Shown one piece after another: positions 51,662 to 61,687 of a stretch of 64,000 bases of DNA (position 1 is its first letter; every line of letters starts with the position of its first letter). A model generated the notes under the pieces. That model made no database searches and was not told the DNA's origin. It worked only from the letters and a program-made list of their open reading frames with translations. A program made the position numbers and the translations under genes. Source of the stretch: an uncultured Burkholderiales bacterium (lineage in GTDB: Bacteria > Pseudomonadota > Gammaproteobacteria > Burkholderiales > Burkholderiaceae_C); assembly GCA_945952065.1 (NCBI GenBank), contig CAMFGY010000007.1, positions 150,801 through 214,800 on the forward strand, written 5' to 3'.

Positions 51662-52384
51662 ATGAGCGTGAGCACCGGCGGGCCGCTCGATGGCCCCCTG
51701 TCGCGCCACCCCGAATTCATGGCCAAGAACAGCCCGACCGTCAAATCCGCCAAGCCCACGCAAAAGTCTGCCAACAAAGCCCGGCAAGACCTGGAACTGG
51801 AAGCCAAGACGCGCAAAGTCTTGAAGCTTGCGCCCAAGACCGGCCAAAGCGGCAAAGCGGCCGCCGCCCCCGCGGGCAAGGCGCGCAAGGCCTCTGCGGC
51901 TGCGGCGCTTCAGGCCCCAGTCAGCATGGAAATGGCGCCCAAGCAGCGCGAGATGCCGCCCAACCCGCCCTCGCGCCCCAGCAAGGAACTGCACGCCTTC
52001 CCTAACCCCGCGCCTGAGCGGGACTATGTGATCCAGTTTCAGGTGCCCGAGTTCACCTGCCACTGCCCACTGACCGGCCAGCCCGACTTCGCCCACTTCA
52101 CCATCGACATGATTGCGGACAAGCACTGCGTCGAGCTGAAGAGCCTGAAGATGTATTTCTGGAGCTACCGCGACGAAGGCGCCTTCCACGAGAAGGTCAC
52201 CAACACGATTCTGGAAGACATCGTGCGCGTCACGCAGCCACGCTTCATCCGCATCACGGCCAAGTGGTATGTGCGCGGCGGCATTTACACCAATGTGGTG
52301 GTGGAGCACCGCAAAAAGGGCTGGGAGCCCCAGCCCCGCGTGGACTTGCCTTCCCACGGTTTTCAGTCCGGCTTGCTGGCCTGA
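51662..52384 (+). CDS. queF: NADPH-dependent 7-cyano-7-deazaguanine reductase (QueF)
   Basis: A 240-residue type I QueF that reduces preQ0 to preQ1 for queuosine in tRNA. The catalytic Cys135 and Asp142 fall in [13 protein letters not shown] and the QueF motif [10 protein letters not shown] follows (158-167). The C-terminal core is complete ([23 protein letters not shown]). The first ~105 residues are not part of the enzyme: they are rich in Lys, Ala, Ser and Thr ([26 protein letters not shown]) and look disordered. ATG 51662 is the earliest start after a stop; ATG 51719 is also possible, neither has a strong ribosome site. Confidence 0.93.
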   Translation: MSVSTGGPLDGPLSRHPEFMAKNSPTVKSAKPTQKSANKARQDLELEAKTRKVLKLAPKTGQSGKAAAAPAGKARKASAAAALQAPVSMEMAPKQREMPPNPPSRPSKELHAFPNPAPERDYVIQFQVPEFTCHCPLTGQPDFAHFTIDMIADKHCVELKSLKMYFWSYRDEGAFHEKVTNTILEDIVRVTQPRFIRITAKWYVRGGIYTNVVVEHRKKGWEPQPRVDLPSHGFQSGLLA

Positions 52385-52563
52385 GTTTCAACAGGTCTTT
52401 CTCGAGCGCCAATGAGTCTGCGCACGAGGAAGGCGCTGCGCGCAAGGCTGCGCGACTCCGATGCGGGCCGCTAGGAGGCGCCGCCACCCCTGCCCAACAA
52501 CCGAATAGCCCGAGGGCGCCTGTGAGCGTGCGGCCCCTCGACGAATTCTCCGGAACAAGAGCC

Positions 52564-53805
52564 ATGACGCACTCCGCGCCTCACAACCCTTTGTTGGACA
52601 AGCTGCACCCCTACCCTTTTGAGCGCCTGCGCGCTCTCAATGCCGGCATCCAGCCCAACCCAGCCCTGCGACCCATCAGCCTGGGCATTGGCGAGCCCAA
52701 GCATCCGGCGCCGCAATTGATCGAAGACGCCTTGGTGGCCAGTTTGAAGACCTTGTCGGTCTACCCGGCCACTGCCGGAGAGCCACGCCTGCGTGAAGCG
52801 ATCTGCCAATGGCTTCACAAGCGCTATGGCTTGGCCCTGGACCCCGCCAGCCAAGTGCTGCCGGTGAATGGTTCGCGCGAAGCCTTGTTTGCCTTGGCGC
52901 AGACCGTCATCGACCCCAGCCGCCCTGGCGCCACCGTGGTCTGCCCCAACCCCTTCTACCAAATCTATGAAGGCGCGGCCCTGCTGGCGGGTGCACAAAC
53001 CGTCTTCGCTAACAGCGACCCAGCCAAGAACTTCGCTGCCGACTGGGGTCAAATCGATGCCGAGACCTGGGCCAAGACTCAGCTGCTCTATGTGTGCTCC
53101 CCCGGCAACCCGACGGGTGCTGTGATGCCGCTGGACGAATGGCGCACGCTGTTCGAGTTGAGCGACCGGCATGGTTTTGTGATCGCCTCCGACGAGTGCT
53201 ACTCGGAAATCTATTTCCGCGATGAAGCCCCGCTGAGCGGCCTGCAAGCCGCGGTCCAACTGGGGCGCAGCGACTTCCGCAACTTGATTGCCTTCACCAG
53301 CCTGTCCAAGCGCTCCAATGTGCCGGGCCTGCGCAGTGGCTTTGTGGCGGGTGACGCCCAAATCATCAAGCGCTTCTTGCTCTACCGCACCTACCATGGC
53401 AGCGCCATGAACCCCATGGTGCAGGCCGCCAGCGTGGCCGCTTGGGGCGACGAGGCCCATGTGGTGGCCAATCGCGAGCAATACCGGGCCAAGTTTGCCC
53501 AGGTCACGCCGCTGCTGGCCGAACATCTGCAAGTCGCCCTGCCCGACGCCGGCTTCTACCTCTGGGCCGGCGTGCCCGCCCACATCAACGGCGGCTGCGA
53601 CATTGCTTTCGCCCAGGGCTTGCTGGCTCAATACAATGTGGCCGTTTTGCCCGGCAGCCTGCTGGCGCGTGAAGCACATGGGGTCAATCCTGGCGCCGGG
53701 CGTATCCGTCTGGCCTTGGTGGCGGAAGTGGGCGAATGCCTGGAAGCCGCGCAGCGGATTGCCGACTACTGCCGCGCCCACCCTGCGCCGGCCGTTGCCG
53801 CTTGA
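52564..53805 (+). CDS. dapC: Succinyldiaminopimelate transaminase
   Basis: A 413-residue class I/II PLP aminotransferase converting N-succinyl-2-amino-6-oxopimelate to N-succinyl-LL-diaminopimelate in lysine and peptidoglycan synthesis. The PLP lysine is Lys249 in SLSKRSNVPGLR, with Asp210 and Tyr213 in IASDECYSE, and GEPKHP near the N-terminus binds substrate. ATG 52564 was chosen as the start of conserved sequence. The 179-bp gap after queF holds a GGAGG and many GC-rich inverted repeats but no gene I can support. dapD follows 71 bp downstream. Confidence 0.93.
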   Translation: MTHSAPHNPLLDKLHPYPFERLRALNAGIQPNPALRPISLGIGEPKHPAPQLIEDALVASLKTLSVYPATAGEPRLREAICQWLHKRYGLALDPASQVLPVNGSREALFALAQTVIDPSRPGATVVCPNPFYQIYEGAALLAGAQTVFANSDPAKNFAADWGQIDAETWAKTQLLYVCSPGNPTGAVMPLDEWRTLFELSDRHGFVIASDECYSEIYFRDEAPLSGLQAAVQLGRSDFRNLIAFTSLSKRSNVPGLRSGFVAGDAQIIKRFLLYRTYHGSAMNPMVQAASVAAWGDEAHVVANREQYRAKFAQVTPLLAEHLQVALPDAGFYLWAGVPAHINGGCDIAFAQGLLAQYNVAVLPGSLLAREAHGVNPGAGRIRLALVAEVGECLEAAQRIADYCRAHPAPAVAA

Positions 53806-53876
53806 TTGATTGGCCCGCCCCGGCCGTTTGTTTCGAATTCAGCCCTTTGTTTTCTCCCCTCAGCCGTCTTTAGCTC

Positions 53877-54698
53877 ATGACACAAAATCTGCAATCCATC
53901 ATCGAACTGGCCTGGGAAGGCCGCGCCAACATCACCACCAACAACTCGCCCGAAGTGCGCGAAGCGGTTGAGCATGTGATGGCCGAGCTGGATGCCGGCC
54001 GACTGCGCGTGGCCGAGCGTCAAGGCGTGGGCCAGTGGACGGTGCACCAATGGCTGAAGAAGGCCGTGTTGCTGTCTTTCCGTCTGAACGACAACCGCCT
54101 GATGGGCGCAGGCGACACCACTTTCTTCGACAAAGTGCCGACCAAGTTCGGGGGCTTGAGCGAAGACGCAATCCGCGCCATGGGTGTGCGCGTGGTGCCG
54201 CCCGCCGTGGCCCGCCGCGGCAGCTTCCTGGCCAAGAACGTCATCCTGATGCCTTCTTATGTGAACATCGGCGCCTATGTGGACGAAGGCACCATGGTCG
54301 ACACCTGGGCCACCGTGGGCAGCTGCGCCCAGATCGGCAAGAACGTGCACCTGAGCGGCGGCGTGGGCATCGGTGGCGTGCTGGAGCCCTTGCAAGCCAA
54401 CCCCACCATCATTGAAGACAACTGCTTCATCGGCGCCCGCTCGGAAGTGGTGGAAGGCGTGATCGTGGAAGAAAACTCGGTCATCTCCATGGGCGTTTAC
54501 ATCGGCCAAAGCACACCGATCTATGACCGCGAAACCGACACCGTCAGCTATGGCCGCGTGCCGGCTGGCTCGGTGGTGATCAGCGGCAGCCTGCCCAAGA
54601 ACGATGGCAAGTACAGCCTGTATGCGGCCATCATCGTGAAGAAGGTCGACGCCGGTACCCGCGCCAAGACCAGCATCAACGACTTGCTGCGCGCCTGA
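53877..54698 (+). CDS. dapD: Tetrahydrodipicolinate N-succinyltransferase
   Basis: A 273-residue trimeric enzyme making N-succinyl-2-amino-6-oxopimelate from succinyl-CoA. The left-handed beta-helix hexapeptide repeats are plain ([45 protein letters not shown]), followed by [25 protein letters not shown]. dapC lies upstream and a pilU-like gene downstream, before dapE. Confidence 0.97.
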   Translation: MTQNLQSIIELAWEGRANITTNNSPEVREAVEHVMAELDAGRLRVAERQGVGQWTVHQWLKKAVLLSFRLNDNRLMGAGDTTFFDKVPTKFGGLSEDAIRAMGVRVVPPAVARRGSFLAKNVILMPSYVNIGAYVDEGTMVDTWATVGSCAQIGKNVHLSGGVGIGGVLEPLQANPTIIEDNCFIGARSEVVEGVIVEENSVISMGVYIGQSTPIYDRETDTVSYGRVPAGSVVISGSLPKNDGKYSLYAAIIVKKVDAGTRAKTSINDLLRA

Positions 54699-54753
54699 TC
54701 GCGGCCAGCGGCACCGGCCAGCACAACAAGCATCAAGCAGCGGGAGGCGCGCA

Positions 54754-55911
54754 ATGAGCAGCGGAAACATGGAGCGCATCCTGCGCCTGATGGCGGACAA
54801 GGGCGCTTCGGACGTCTACTTGTCGGCCAATATGCCGGTGCTGATCCGGCTTAACGGCCAGATCGTGCAGCTGTCCGATCAGGTGTTGACGCCGCTGCAA
54901 CCGCGCCAGCTGATTGCCGAAGTGGTGGACCCGGCCCAAATGGCCGAGTTGGATCAAACCGGCGAGTTGAACCTCGCCGTTTCGGTCAGCAAGGTGGGGA
55001 GTTTTCGTCTCTCTGGCTTTCGCCAGCGCGGCAGCATTGCCGGGGTGTTTCGTCACATCCCGCACAACATCCCCAGCCTGGAAAGCCTGAATCTCCCGCC
55101 GGTGCTGGGCAAGCTGGTGCAAGAAAAGCGCGGCCTGATTCTCATGGTGGGCGCCACCGGCACCGGCAAGAGCACCACGCTGGCCTCGATGCTGGAGCAA
55201 CGCAACCAAACCATGACGGGCCATATCCTCACCATCGAGGACCCGTTGGAATACCTGTTCACCAACAAGCGCTCCGTCATCAACCAGCGTGAAGTGGGCC
55301 GCGACACCGCCAGTCTGCAAATCGCGCTGAAAAACGCCTTGCGGCAAGCGCCCGACTGCATTTTGATCGGCGAGATTCGCGACCGCGAAACCATGACGGC
55401 GGCAATTTCTTATGCCTTGTCGGGCCACTTGGTGCTGGCCACTTTGCATGGCAATAACACCTACCATGCGCTGAACCGGATTTTGTCTTTCTACACGCCT
55501 GAGTCGCGCCCGGCTTTGTTGAATGATTTGGCCGCCGGCTTGAAGTCCATCGTGTCACAGCGACTGGTCCGTGCCGCTGCCGGCGGACGCATCCCCGTGA
55601 TCGAAATTCTGATCAACTCCAAGCTGATCGCCGAGTTGATCGAACAAGGGGATTTCGCGGGGGTCAAGGAGGCGATGGAGAAATCGATTGCCGAGGGCTC
55701 TCAGAGTTATGAAGAGCATTTCGCCAAGCTGATCACCGAAGGCACCATCACCCGCGAAGAGGGCTTGGCCTTTGCCGATTCGCCCACCAATTTGCTCTGG
55801 CGCTTGCAAAACGAAGCCCCCGGCGGCGGCAAACCCGCGCCACAAGCCCAAGAAAAGGCCAGCGACGAAGCCAGCTTCACCGAAATCACGCTCGACGTCC
55901 GCCACGACTGA
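54754..55911 (+). CDS. PilT/PilU-family type IV pilus ATPase, PilU-like
   Basis: A 385-residue retraction-type ATPase. Walker A is GATGTGKST, followed by the Asp box [12 protein letters not shown], Walker B-like [12 protein letters not shown] and the His box [13 protein letters not shown]. Sequence features of the C-terminal part ([22 protein letters not shown], then a Glu/Ser-rich tail ending TEITLDV) match PilU better than PilT, which has no such tail. GGGAGG precedes ATG 54754. No other pilus gene is near; it sits inside the dap operon, in line with related genomes as far as I recall. Confidence 0.88.
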   Translation: MSSGNMERILRLMADKGASDVYLSANMPVLIRLNGQIVQLSDQVLTPLQPRQLIAEVVDPAQMAELDQTGELNLAVSVSKVGSFRLSGFRQRGSIAGVFRHIPHNIPSLESLNLPPVLGKLVQEKRGLILMVGATGTGKSTTLASMLEQRNQTMTGHILTIEDPLEYLFTNKRSVINQREVGRDTASLQIALKNALRQAPDCILIGEIRDRETMTAAISYALSGHLVLATLHGNNTYHALNRILSFYTPESRPALLNDLAAGLKSIVSQRLVRAAAGGRIPVIEILINSKLIAELIEQGDFAGVKEAMEKSIAEGSQSYEEHFAKLITEGTITREEGLAFADSPTNLLWRLQNEAPGGGKPAPQAQEKASDEASFTEITLDVRHD

Positions 55912-55937
55912 CCCCTGCCGCTCAAGAAGAACAAGCG

Positions 55938-57086
55938 ATGTCCGATACCCTTGCCCTGTTGGAGGCGCTGATTGCGCGCCCCTCAATCACCCCCGAAGAC
56001 GCAGGCTGCCAAGACCTGATTGCCGAGCGTCTACAAGCCCTGGGCTTTGAGATCGAGCGCATGGACAGCGGCCCTGAAAATTTTCGGGTGCGCAATCTCT
56101 GGGCCATCAAGCACGGCAGCGCCACGGATGCCGCAGTGATGCTGTTGGCCGGGCACACCGATGTGGTGCCGCCTGGGCGTCTGGACAGCTGGGCCTCCGA
56201 CCCCTTTGTGCCCAGCTACCGTGAGGGCCGCATCTACGGCCGTGGCGCTGCCGATATGAAAGGTTCGGTGGCCGCCATGGTGGTGGCCGCTGAAGAGTTC
56301 GTGCGCGCCCATCCAGATCACGCCGGCAGCCTGGCTTTTTTGCTGACCAGCGATGAAGAAGGCCCGTCCATCGACGGCACCAAGGTCTGCTGCCAGTTGC
56401 TGCAAGCACGCGGTCAGAAGTTGGACTACTGCATCGTCGGCGAGCCCACCTCGGTGGACCAACTGGGCGATATGCTGAAAAACGGCCGCCGCGGCACGCT
56501 CAGCGGCAAGCTCCGCGTCAAGGGCATCCAGGGCCATGTGGCCTATCCGCAGCTGGCCCGTAACCCGGTGCACCAAGCCGCGCCCGCGCTGGCTGAGCTG
56601 GTGTCGACAGTTTGGGACGCGGGCAATGCCTACTTCCCGGCCACCACCTTCCAGATCTCCAACATCAACGCCGGCACCGGCGCTACCAATGTGATTCCTG
56701 GCGAGATGGTGGTGGACTTCAACTTCCGCTTCTCCACCGAGTCCACGCCCGAAGGCTTGAAGTCCAAGGTGCAGGCCCTGCTGGCTCGGCATGGCCTGGA
56801 GTACGCGCTGGACTGGACGCTGGGCGGCGAGCCCTTTCTCACCCCCGAGGGCGAGCTCAGCGACGCCATCAGCCAAGCCATCCTGGCGCAGACCGGCGTG
56901 CAAACCCAACTCTCCACCACCGGCGGCACCTCGGATGGGCGCTTCATCGCCAAAATCTGCCCGCAGGTGATCGAGTTCGGCCCCATCAATGCCAGCATCC
57001 ACAAGATCGATGAGTACCTGCCGGCCGACAGCCTGGAGCCGCTGAAAGACATTTACCGACGCACGCTGGAGAACCTGCTGCTGTGA
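55938..57086 (+). CDS. dapE: Succinyl-diaminopimelate desuccinylase
   Basis: A 382-residue M20 metallopeptidase that removes succinate from N-succinyl-LL-diaminopimelate. The two-zinc site is visible: [21 protein letters not shown] (bridging Asp and Lys), [11 protein letters not shown] with the catalytic Glu pair, and the C-terminal [11 protein letters not shown] and [10 protein letters not shown]. It is 26 bp behind the pilU-like gene. Its stop overlaps the GTG of prmB (GTGA). Confidence 0.96.
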   Translation: MSDTLALLEALIARPSITPEDAGCQDLIAERLQALGFEIERMDSGPENFRVRNLWAIKHGSATDAAVMLLAGHTDVVPPGRLDSWASDPFVPSYREGRIYGRGAADMKGSVAAMVVAAEEFVRAHPDHAGSLAFLLTSDEEGPSIDGTKVCCQLLQARGQKLDYCIVGEPTSVDQLGDMLKNGRRGTLSGKLRVKGIQGHVAYPQLARNPVHQAAPALAELVSTVWDAGNAYFPATTFQISNINAGTGATNVIPGEMVVDFNFRFSTESTPEGLKSKVQALLARHGLEYALDWTLGGEPFLTPEGELSDAISQAILAQTGVQTQLSTTGGTSDGRFIAKICPQVIEFGPINASIHKIDEYLPADSLEPLKDIYRRTLENLLL

Positions 57087-57970
57087 AGCTGATTGACTGC
57101 ATTGAACTGAACGCCGCCCGCCTGACCCAGGCGGGCGTTTCCTTTGGGCATGGCACCACCAATGCGTTCGACGAAGCGGCTTGGCTGGTACTGTGGCGCT
57201 GCGGCCTGCCGCTGGACAGCCTGGACACCCATGAACAACTGGAGCTGAGCGCCGAGCAAGAGCAAGGCATCAAGGACTTGCTGGACCAACGCATCAGCAG
57301 CCGCAAGCCCGCGGCGTATTTGACCCAAGAGGCTTGGCTGCAAGGCGTGCCCTTCTACATCGACGAGCGGGCCATCGTGCCGCGCAGCCTGATTGCAGAG
57401 CTGATTGCCGATGCTTCCATCGATGCTTGGCTCTCGGATCGGACCCAGCGCGTGCTGGACCTGTGCACCGGCAATGGTTCCTTGGCCGTGCTGGCGGCCA
57501 TGGCCTGGCCCGAAGTGCAGGTCGACGCCATCGACCTCAGCGCCGAGGCCTTGGCGGTGGCGCGCATCAATGTCGACAAACACCAACTGGGTGAGCGCAT
57601 CCGTTTGCTGCAAGGCGATGGCCTGAGCCCGGCCGCCGGGCTGCGCTATGACTTGATCTTGTGCAACCCGCCTTATGTGAACAGCGACTCGATGAGCAAG
57701 CTGCCGGCCGAGTACCGCGCAGAACCCGAATTGGCTTTGGCCGGCGGCCGCGATGGCATGGACTTTGTGCGCGGTCTCTTGGCCCAGGCCAGCCAGCATC
57801 TCAGCCCCCATGGCGTGCTGGTGCTGGAGATCGGCCATGAACGAGATTTTTTTGAAGCGGCCTTCCCGCATCTGGAAGTGGCCTGGATGGAAACATCGGC
57901 CGGAGAAGACCAAGTCTTGCTCGTCACCCAAGAAGAACTACTGAAAAAACACCAGGACTTGCAAGCATGA
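57083..57970 (+). CDS. prmB: Ribosomal protein L3 glutamine methyltransferase
   Basis: A 295-residue SAM-dependent enzyme that N5-methylates a Gln of ribosomal protein L3. The SAM motif [16 protein letters not shown] and the Gln-binding NPPYVN ([13 protein letters not shown]) are intact, with [18 protein letters not shown] beyond. Start is GTG at 57083, overlapping the dapE stop. The stop overlaps the ATG of the next gene (ATGA). prmB, not prmC, is indicated by the [14 protein letters not shown] segment and context. Confidence 0.93.
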   Translation: MKLIDCIELNAARLTQAGVSFGHGTTNAFDEAAWLVLWRCGLPLDSLDTHEQLELSAEQEQGIKDLLDQRISSRKPAAYLTQEAWLQGVPFYIDERAIVPRSLIAELIADASIDAWLSDRTQRVLDLCTGNGSLAVLAAMAWPEVQVDAIDLSAEALAVARINVDKHQLGERIRLLQGDGLSPAAGLRYDLILCNPPYVNSDSMSKLPAEYRAEPELALAGGRDGMDFVRGLLAQASQHLSPHGVLVLEIGHERDFFEAAFPHLEVAWMETSAGEDQVLLVTQEELLKKHQDLQA

Positions 57971-59958
57971 TCACCTTACGCAATATCACGCTGCGCCGCG
58001 GCACCAAGGTGGTCTTGGACGACGCCTCGGTGACCCTGCAACCGGGCGAGAAAATCGGCCTGGTCGGACGCAATGGCGCGGGCAAATCCAGCTTGTTTGC
58101 GATGCTGACCCACCGTCTGCAAAACGACAAAGGCGAGATGGACATTCCGCGCCAATGGGCCGTGGGTGAAGTGGCACAGAACATGCCCGAAACCGATATG
58201 CCGGCCACTGATTTTGTGCTGGAAGGCGACACCCGTTTGATGGCCGCCCGGGCCGCCTTGGAAGCGGCCGAAGCCGCCGAAGATGGCCACGCCATGGCCG
58301 ATGCGCATGCGCTGCTCAGCGATGTCGGTGCCTTTGATGCTCGACCACGAGCACAAGCCCTCTTGATGGGTCTGGGCTTCAAGAGCGAGCAAGTCGACGC
58401 CCCGGTGAACAGCTTCTCCGGTGGCTGGCGCATGCGCTTGCAATTGGCACGAGCGCTGATGTGCCCGGCGGACTTGATGTTGCTGGACGAGCCCACCAAC
58501 CACTTGGACTTGGACGCCCTGGTCTGGCTGGAAGCCTGGCTGCAGCGCTATGAAGGCACGCTGATCGTCATCAGCCACGATCGCGAATTCCTCGACGCCA
58601 TCACCCGGGTCACCTTGCACCTGGACGAAGGCAAGCTGATTCGCTACGGCGGCAACTACACCACCTTTGAGACCATGCGCGCCGAGCGCATGGAACAGCA
58701 GGCTGCGGCCTACGGCAAACAACAAGAGCGCATCGCGCATCTGCAGAAGTTCATCGACCGTTTCAAAGCCAAGGCCAGCAAGGCCAAACAGGCCCAAAGC
58801 CGTGTGAAAGCCTTGGAACGCATGGAAAAGCTGGCGCCCGTGCTGGCCTCAGCGGACTTTTCCTTCGAGTTCCGCGAGCCTTTGAACCTGCCCAACCCCA
58901 TGCTGATGTTTGATGAACTGGCCTGCGGGTATGACACCGACGAAGGCGAGAACATCATCGTGCGCGGCGTCAATCGCTCGGTGCTGGCGGGTCAACGCAT
59001 CGGCATCTTGGGGGCCAACGGCCAGGGTAAATCCACGCTGGTGAAAACCGTGGCGCGCATGCAGCGTGCCATGGGTGGCAAGATCACCGAAGGCAAGGGC
59101 TTAACGATTGGCTACTTTGCGCAGCAAGAATTGGATGTCTTGCGCCTCGACGAAGGCCCCTTGTCGCATATGGTGCGTTTGGCCAAAGAGGTCAGTCCCA
59201 GCGCGCGCGAACAGGAATTGCGCGACTTCCTGGGCCAGTTCCGCTTTGTGGGCTCCATGGTCAACCAGCAAGTCGGCTCTCTCTCGGGCGGCGAAAAGGC
59301 TCGTTTGGTGCTGGCCATGTTGGTATGGCAGCGCCCCAATCTCTTGCTGCTGGACGAGCCGACCAATCACCTGGACTTGAACACCCGCGAGGCCTTGTCC
59401 ATGGCCCTCAACGAATTTGAGGGCACGGTCATGTTGGTCAGCCACGACCGCGCGCTTTTGCGAGAGGTCTGCGATGAGTTTTGGCTGGTCTCCAAAGGCG
59501 GCGTTGCACCCTTTGATGGCGATTTGGACGACTACCAAAAGTGGTTGTTGGAGCAATCTAAAGAAGCCGCCAAGGCGGCCAAAGAGGCCAGCAAAGCGGC
59601 CCTCAAGAGTGCCCGCGAAACGGCCGCCACTGCCGCTCCTGTCGCCGCTGCGCCGGCACCGGCCAGCAAGTCACCCGTCGCGCGAGAAGACCGCAAGGCC
59701 AGCGGCCAAGCCCGGCAAAAGCTGGCCGAGCTAACCAAGCCGCTGCGTCGCGAGATGGAGTCCATTGATGCCAAGCTGAACAAGCTGGCCGATGAGCGCA
59801 GCGCTGTTGAAGCCCAACTGGCCGCGGGCACGGCCACACCCGCTCAGATTGCCGACTTGGGCCGCCGTTTGAAAGCCATTGGCGATGAACTGGCCGAGGC
59901 AGAAATGCGTTGGCTGGAACTCAGCACAGAGCTCGACGCGATTCACGCCAACGCATAA
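57967..59958 (+). CDS. ABC-F ATPase, YheS-like
   Basis: A 663-residue ribosome-associated ABC-F protein with no membrane part. Two nucleotide-binding domains: Walker A GLVGRNGAGKSS and GILGANGQGKST, signatures FSGGWRMRLQLA and LSGGEKARLVLAML, each followed by LLLDEPTNHLDL. A KTKAKQAQSRVKALERME linker lies between the domains and a charged coiled-coil C-terminus (KLNKLADERSAVEAQL) ends the protein after an Ala/Lys-rich linker. The closest E. coli relative by eye is YheS throughout. It overlaps prmB by four bases (ATGA). Confidence 0.92.
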   Translation: MITLRNITLRRGTKVVLDDASVTLQPGEKIGLVGRNGAGKSSLFAMLTHRLQNDKGEMDIPRQWAVGEVAQNMPETDMPATDFVLEGDTRLMAARAALEAAEAAEDGHAMADAHALLSDVGAFDARPRAQALLMGLGFKSEQVDAPVNSFSGGWRMRLQLARALMCPADLMLLDEPTNHLDLDALVWLEAWLQRYEGTLIVISHDREFLDAITRVTLHLDEGKLIRYGGNYTTFETMRAERMEQQAAAYGKQQERIAHLQKFIDRFKAKASKAKQAQSRVKALERMEKLAPVLASADFSFEFREPLNLPNPMLMFDELACGYDTDEGENIIVRGVNRSVLAGQRIGILGANGQGKSTLVKTVARMQRAMGGKITEGKGLTIGYFAQQELDVLRLDEGPLSHMVRLAKEVSPSAREQELRDFLGQFRFVGSMVNQQVGSLSGGEKARLVLAMLVWQRPNLLLLDEPTNHLDLNTREALSMALNEFEGTVMLVSHDRALLREVCDEFWLVSKGGVAPFDGDLDDYQKWLLEQSKEAAKAAKEASKAALKSARETAATAAPVAAAPAPASKSPVAREDRKASGQARQKLAELTKPLRREMESIDAKLNKLADERSAVEAQLAAGTATPAQIADLGRRLKAIGDELAEAEMRWLELSTELDAIHANA

Positions 59959-59994
59959 GGTTCACGTCGAGGCGGGTATCAACAAGACTTAAGA

Positions 59995-60016
59995 CAGCTC
60001 AAGACGCCTTGAGCTG
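59995..60016. terminator. Hairpin between yheS and DUF1304 genes
   Basis: cagctcaag and cttgagctg form a perfect nine-base stem with a four-base loop, between two convergent genes (stop codons at 59958 and 60031). Short T/C-rich stretches flank it on both strands (cttctc one way, TCTTAAG the other). Likely a shared bidirectional terminator. Confidence 0.5.
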
Positions 60017-60030
60017 CTTCTCGAGCCCCT

Positions 60031-60390
60031 TCAGTGCGCCAGTAACACAGCCGCCAAGCCCAAAGCGGCCGGCAAGGCCTGCACATACAGGATCTTGCGG
60101 CTGACGGTGGCGGCGCCGAAAACGCCCGCCACCAGCACGCAGCCCAAGAAGAAGAGCTGCACAGGCTCCCCCGCCCGGCCTTGACTCAAGCCCCAGACCA
60201 GACCCGCACTCAAAAAGCCGTTGTACAGGCCTTGATTGGCGGCCAAAACCTTGCTGGCCTGGGCGAACTCAGGCGTCAAGCCAAAGGCTTTGCGGCCAAG
60301 CGGTTGGGTCCAGAAGAACATCTCGAGGACCATGAAGTAAAAGTGCAAAGCCGCCACCAAGGCCAGCAAAGCATAAGCAATCCATTGCAT
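60031..60390 (-). CDS. DUF1304 membrane protein
   Basis: A 119-residue protein with four hydrophobic helices and the DUF1304 pattern: ALLALVAALHFYFMVLEMFFW near the start, then KVLAANQGLYNGFLSAGLVWG, and FGAATVSRKILYVQALPAALG. ATG 60390 was chosen as the family start; in-frame sequence upstream to 60543 is not conserved. It is divergent from ohrR 189 bp away; a membrane role is evident, function is unknown. Confidence 0.85.
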   Translation of the reverse strand: MQWIAYALLALVAALHFYFMVLEMFFWTQPLGRKAFGLTPEFAQASKVLAANQGLYNGFLSAGLVWGLSQGRAGEPVQLFFLGCVLVAGVFGAATVSRKILYVQALPAALGLAAVLLAH

Positions 60391-60549
60391 TCCGGGCTCC
60401 GATTCCAAGTCATTGCGGTGGAGCGATGGACTGTACCCGCGCCCAAGACCTCTGGCCGCAATGGTCGATGGCGATTGGGCAAACATTCTGAAAACAAACA
60501 AGGGCGGGCCGAGCGCTAGCACAGCGGAACAAGACCATTTCAATTTTGT

Positions 60550-60562
60550 GCAATTTAATTGC
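60550..60562. promoter_or_regulatory. Probable OhrR operator
   Basis: GCAATT-T-AATTGC is an inverted repeat with a single central base, lying 18 bases before the ohrR start. The core CAATT-N-AATTG resembles OhrR sites described in other bacteria. A half-site caattttg is next to it at 60541. It would let OhrR repress its own gene together with ohr. Confidence 0.6.
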
Positions 60563-60579
60563 CAACTACATTTACGCCC

Positions 60580-61107
60580 ATGCCACTCGACAAGTCCTCA
60601 CAGCTAGGCGCCGACAAGAAGTCAGCGTCCATATTGCCATACGCCGCCGGCGATGAAATGCTTCAACTCGACCGCCAGCTTTGCTTTGCCTTGTATGCCA
60701 GCTCGCTGGCCATGACCAAGGCCTACAAGCCTTTGCTGGCGCCGCTGGGCCTGACTTACCCGCAATACCTGGTGATGCTGGTGCTGTGGGAAAGCGATGG
60801 CATCCATGTCTCCCAACTGGGCGAACGCCTGTCGCTGGATTCAGGCACGCTGACGCCCTTGCTCAAGCGCATGGAAAGCAGCGGCTGGCTGCAGCGCCAA
60901 CGCGCCCAAGACGATGAACGCCGTGTTGACGTATTCCTGACCGCAAGTGGGCTTCAACTCAAAGCAGCAGCGCGCTCGATACCGGGCACGCTGGCTTGCG
61001 CCAGCGCCTGCAGCTTGAAGGAGCTCCAGCAATTGACCCAAAGACTGCACCGACTCAGACGGCAAATCCAAGGCAGTCAAGAGGCCATCGCGTGCAGCAA
61101 TGAATGA
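60580..61107 (+). CDS. ohrR: OhrR-type MarR regulator, 2-Cys form
   Basis: A 175-residue MarR-family repressor of ohr that senses organic hydroperoxides. The peroxidatic Cys35 lies in LDRQLCFALYASSLAMTKAY, with Cys140 and Cys144 nearby at the C-terminal side; the 105-residue spacing of Cys35 to Cys140 fits the two-cysteine OhrR of Xanthomonas. The winged helix runs through IHVSQLGERLSLDSGTLTPLLKRMESSGWL. ATG 60580 was chosen; TTG 60559 would overlap the operator. ohr follows 81 bp downstream. Confidence 0.92.
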   Translation: MPLDKSSQLGADKKSASILPYAAGDEMLQLDRQLCFALYASSLAMTKAYKPLLAPLGLTYPQYLVMLVLWESDGIHVSQLGERLSLDSGTLTPLLKRMESSGWLQRQRAQDDERRVDVFLTASGLQLKAAARSIPGTLACASACSLKELQQLTQRLHRLRRQIQGSQEAIACSNE

Positions 61108-61188
61108 GCCGAACGACCGCAGCATCTATACCCCCTTCCCCAAGTCTCGATTCCACCATTCCCCTCACCACCCGCAAAGGAAAACACC

Positions 61189-61614
61189 ATGGCTCTCGAA
61201 AAAGTTCTCTACACCGCCCATGCCACCAGCACCGGCGGCCGTGAAGGCAAATCCTCCACGCCCGATGGCGTTTTGAATCTGACCCTGAGCACACCCAAGG
61301 AGTTGGGCGGCGCTGGCGGCCCGGGCACCAACCCCGAGCAGCTCTTTGCGGCCGGCTACTCGGCCTGCTTCATCGGCGCGATGAAGGTGGTGGCGGGCAA
61401 GATGAAAATCGCTTTACCAGCCGATGTGAGCATCAAGGCCGAGGTGGGCATCGGCCCCATACCCGCGGGTTTTGGCATTCAGGTCGCCCTGAACATCAGC
61501 ATCCCGGGGCTGGACAAGGCCAGTGCCGAGCAACTGGTGGCGGCAGCACACCAAGTCTGCCCTTATTCGAATGCCACACGCGGCAATATCGATGTCAGCC
61601 TGAACATCATCTAA
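61189..61614 (+). CDS. ohr: Organic hydroperoxide resistance protein Ohr
   Basis: A 141-residue Ohr, a lipoyl-dependent thiol peroxidase for fatty-acid and other organic peroxides. The catalytic pair is Cys60 ([10 protein letters not shown]) and Cys124 ([13 protein letters not shown]), with Arg18 and Glu50 completing the site. AAAGGA precedes ATG 61189. It is the second gene of the ohrR–ohr operon and distinct from the OsmC protein at 32.9 kb. Confidence 0.96.
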   Translation: MALEKVLYTAHATSTGGREGKSSTPDGVLNLTLSTPKELGGAGGPGTNPEQLFAAGYSACFIGAMKVVAGKMKIALPADVSIKAEVGIGPIPAGFGIQVALNISIPGLDKASAEQLVAAAHQVCPYSNATRGNIDVSLNII

Positions 61615-61635
61615 AGCTGGCCTCTCAGAGGCTGT

Positions 61636-61660
61636 GGGGCCCAAGCATTGCGGCGGCCCC
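61636..61660. terminator. Hairpin between ohr and ansA
   Basis: ggggcc and ggcccc pair over a 13-base loop between the convergent stop codons of ohr (61614) and the asparaginase gene (61688). The following bases are only mildly T-rich, so this is a weak candidate bidirectional terminator. Confidence 0.35.
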
Positions 61661-61687
61661 GCTCTGTTCCTGCGCTGCGCGAAGCAC

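Noticed and set aside
52412..52474. A 20-codon Arg-rich open frame between queF and dapC, with GGAGG just after its stop
   Set aside because: No ribosome site before its ATG and no known leader peptide of this kind; kept as a curiosity only.
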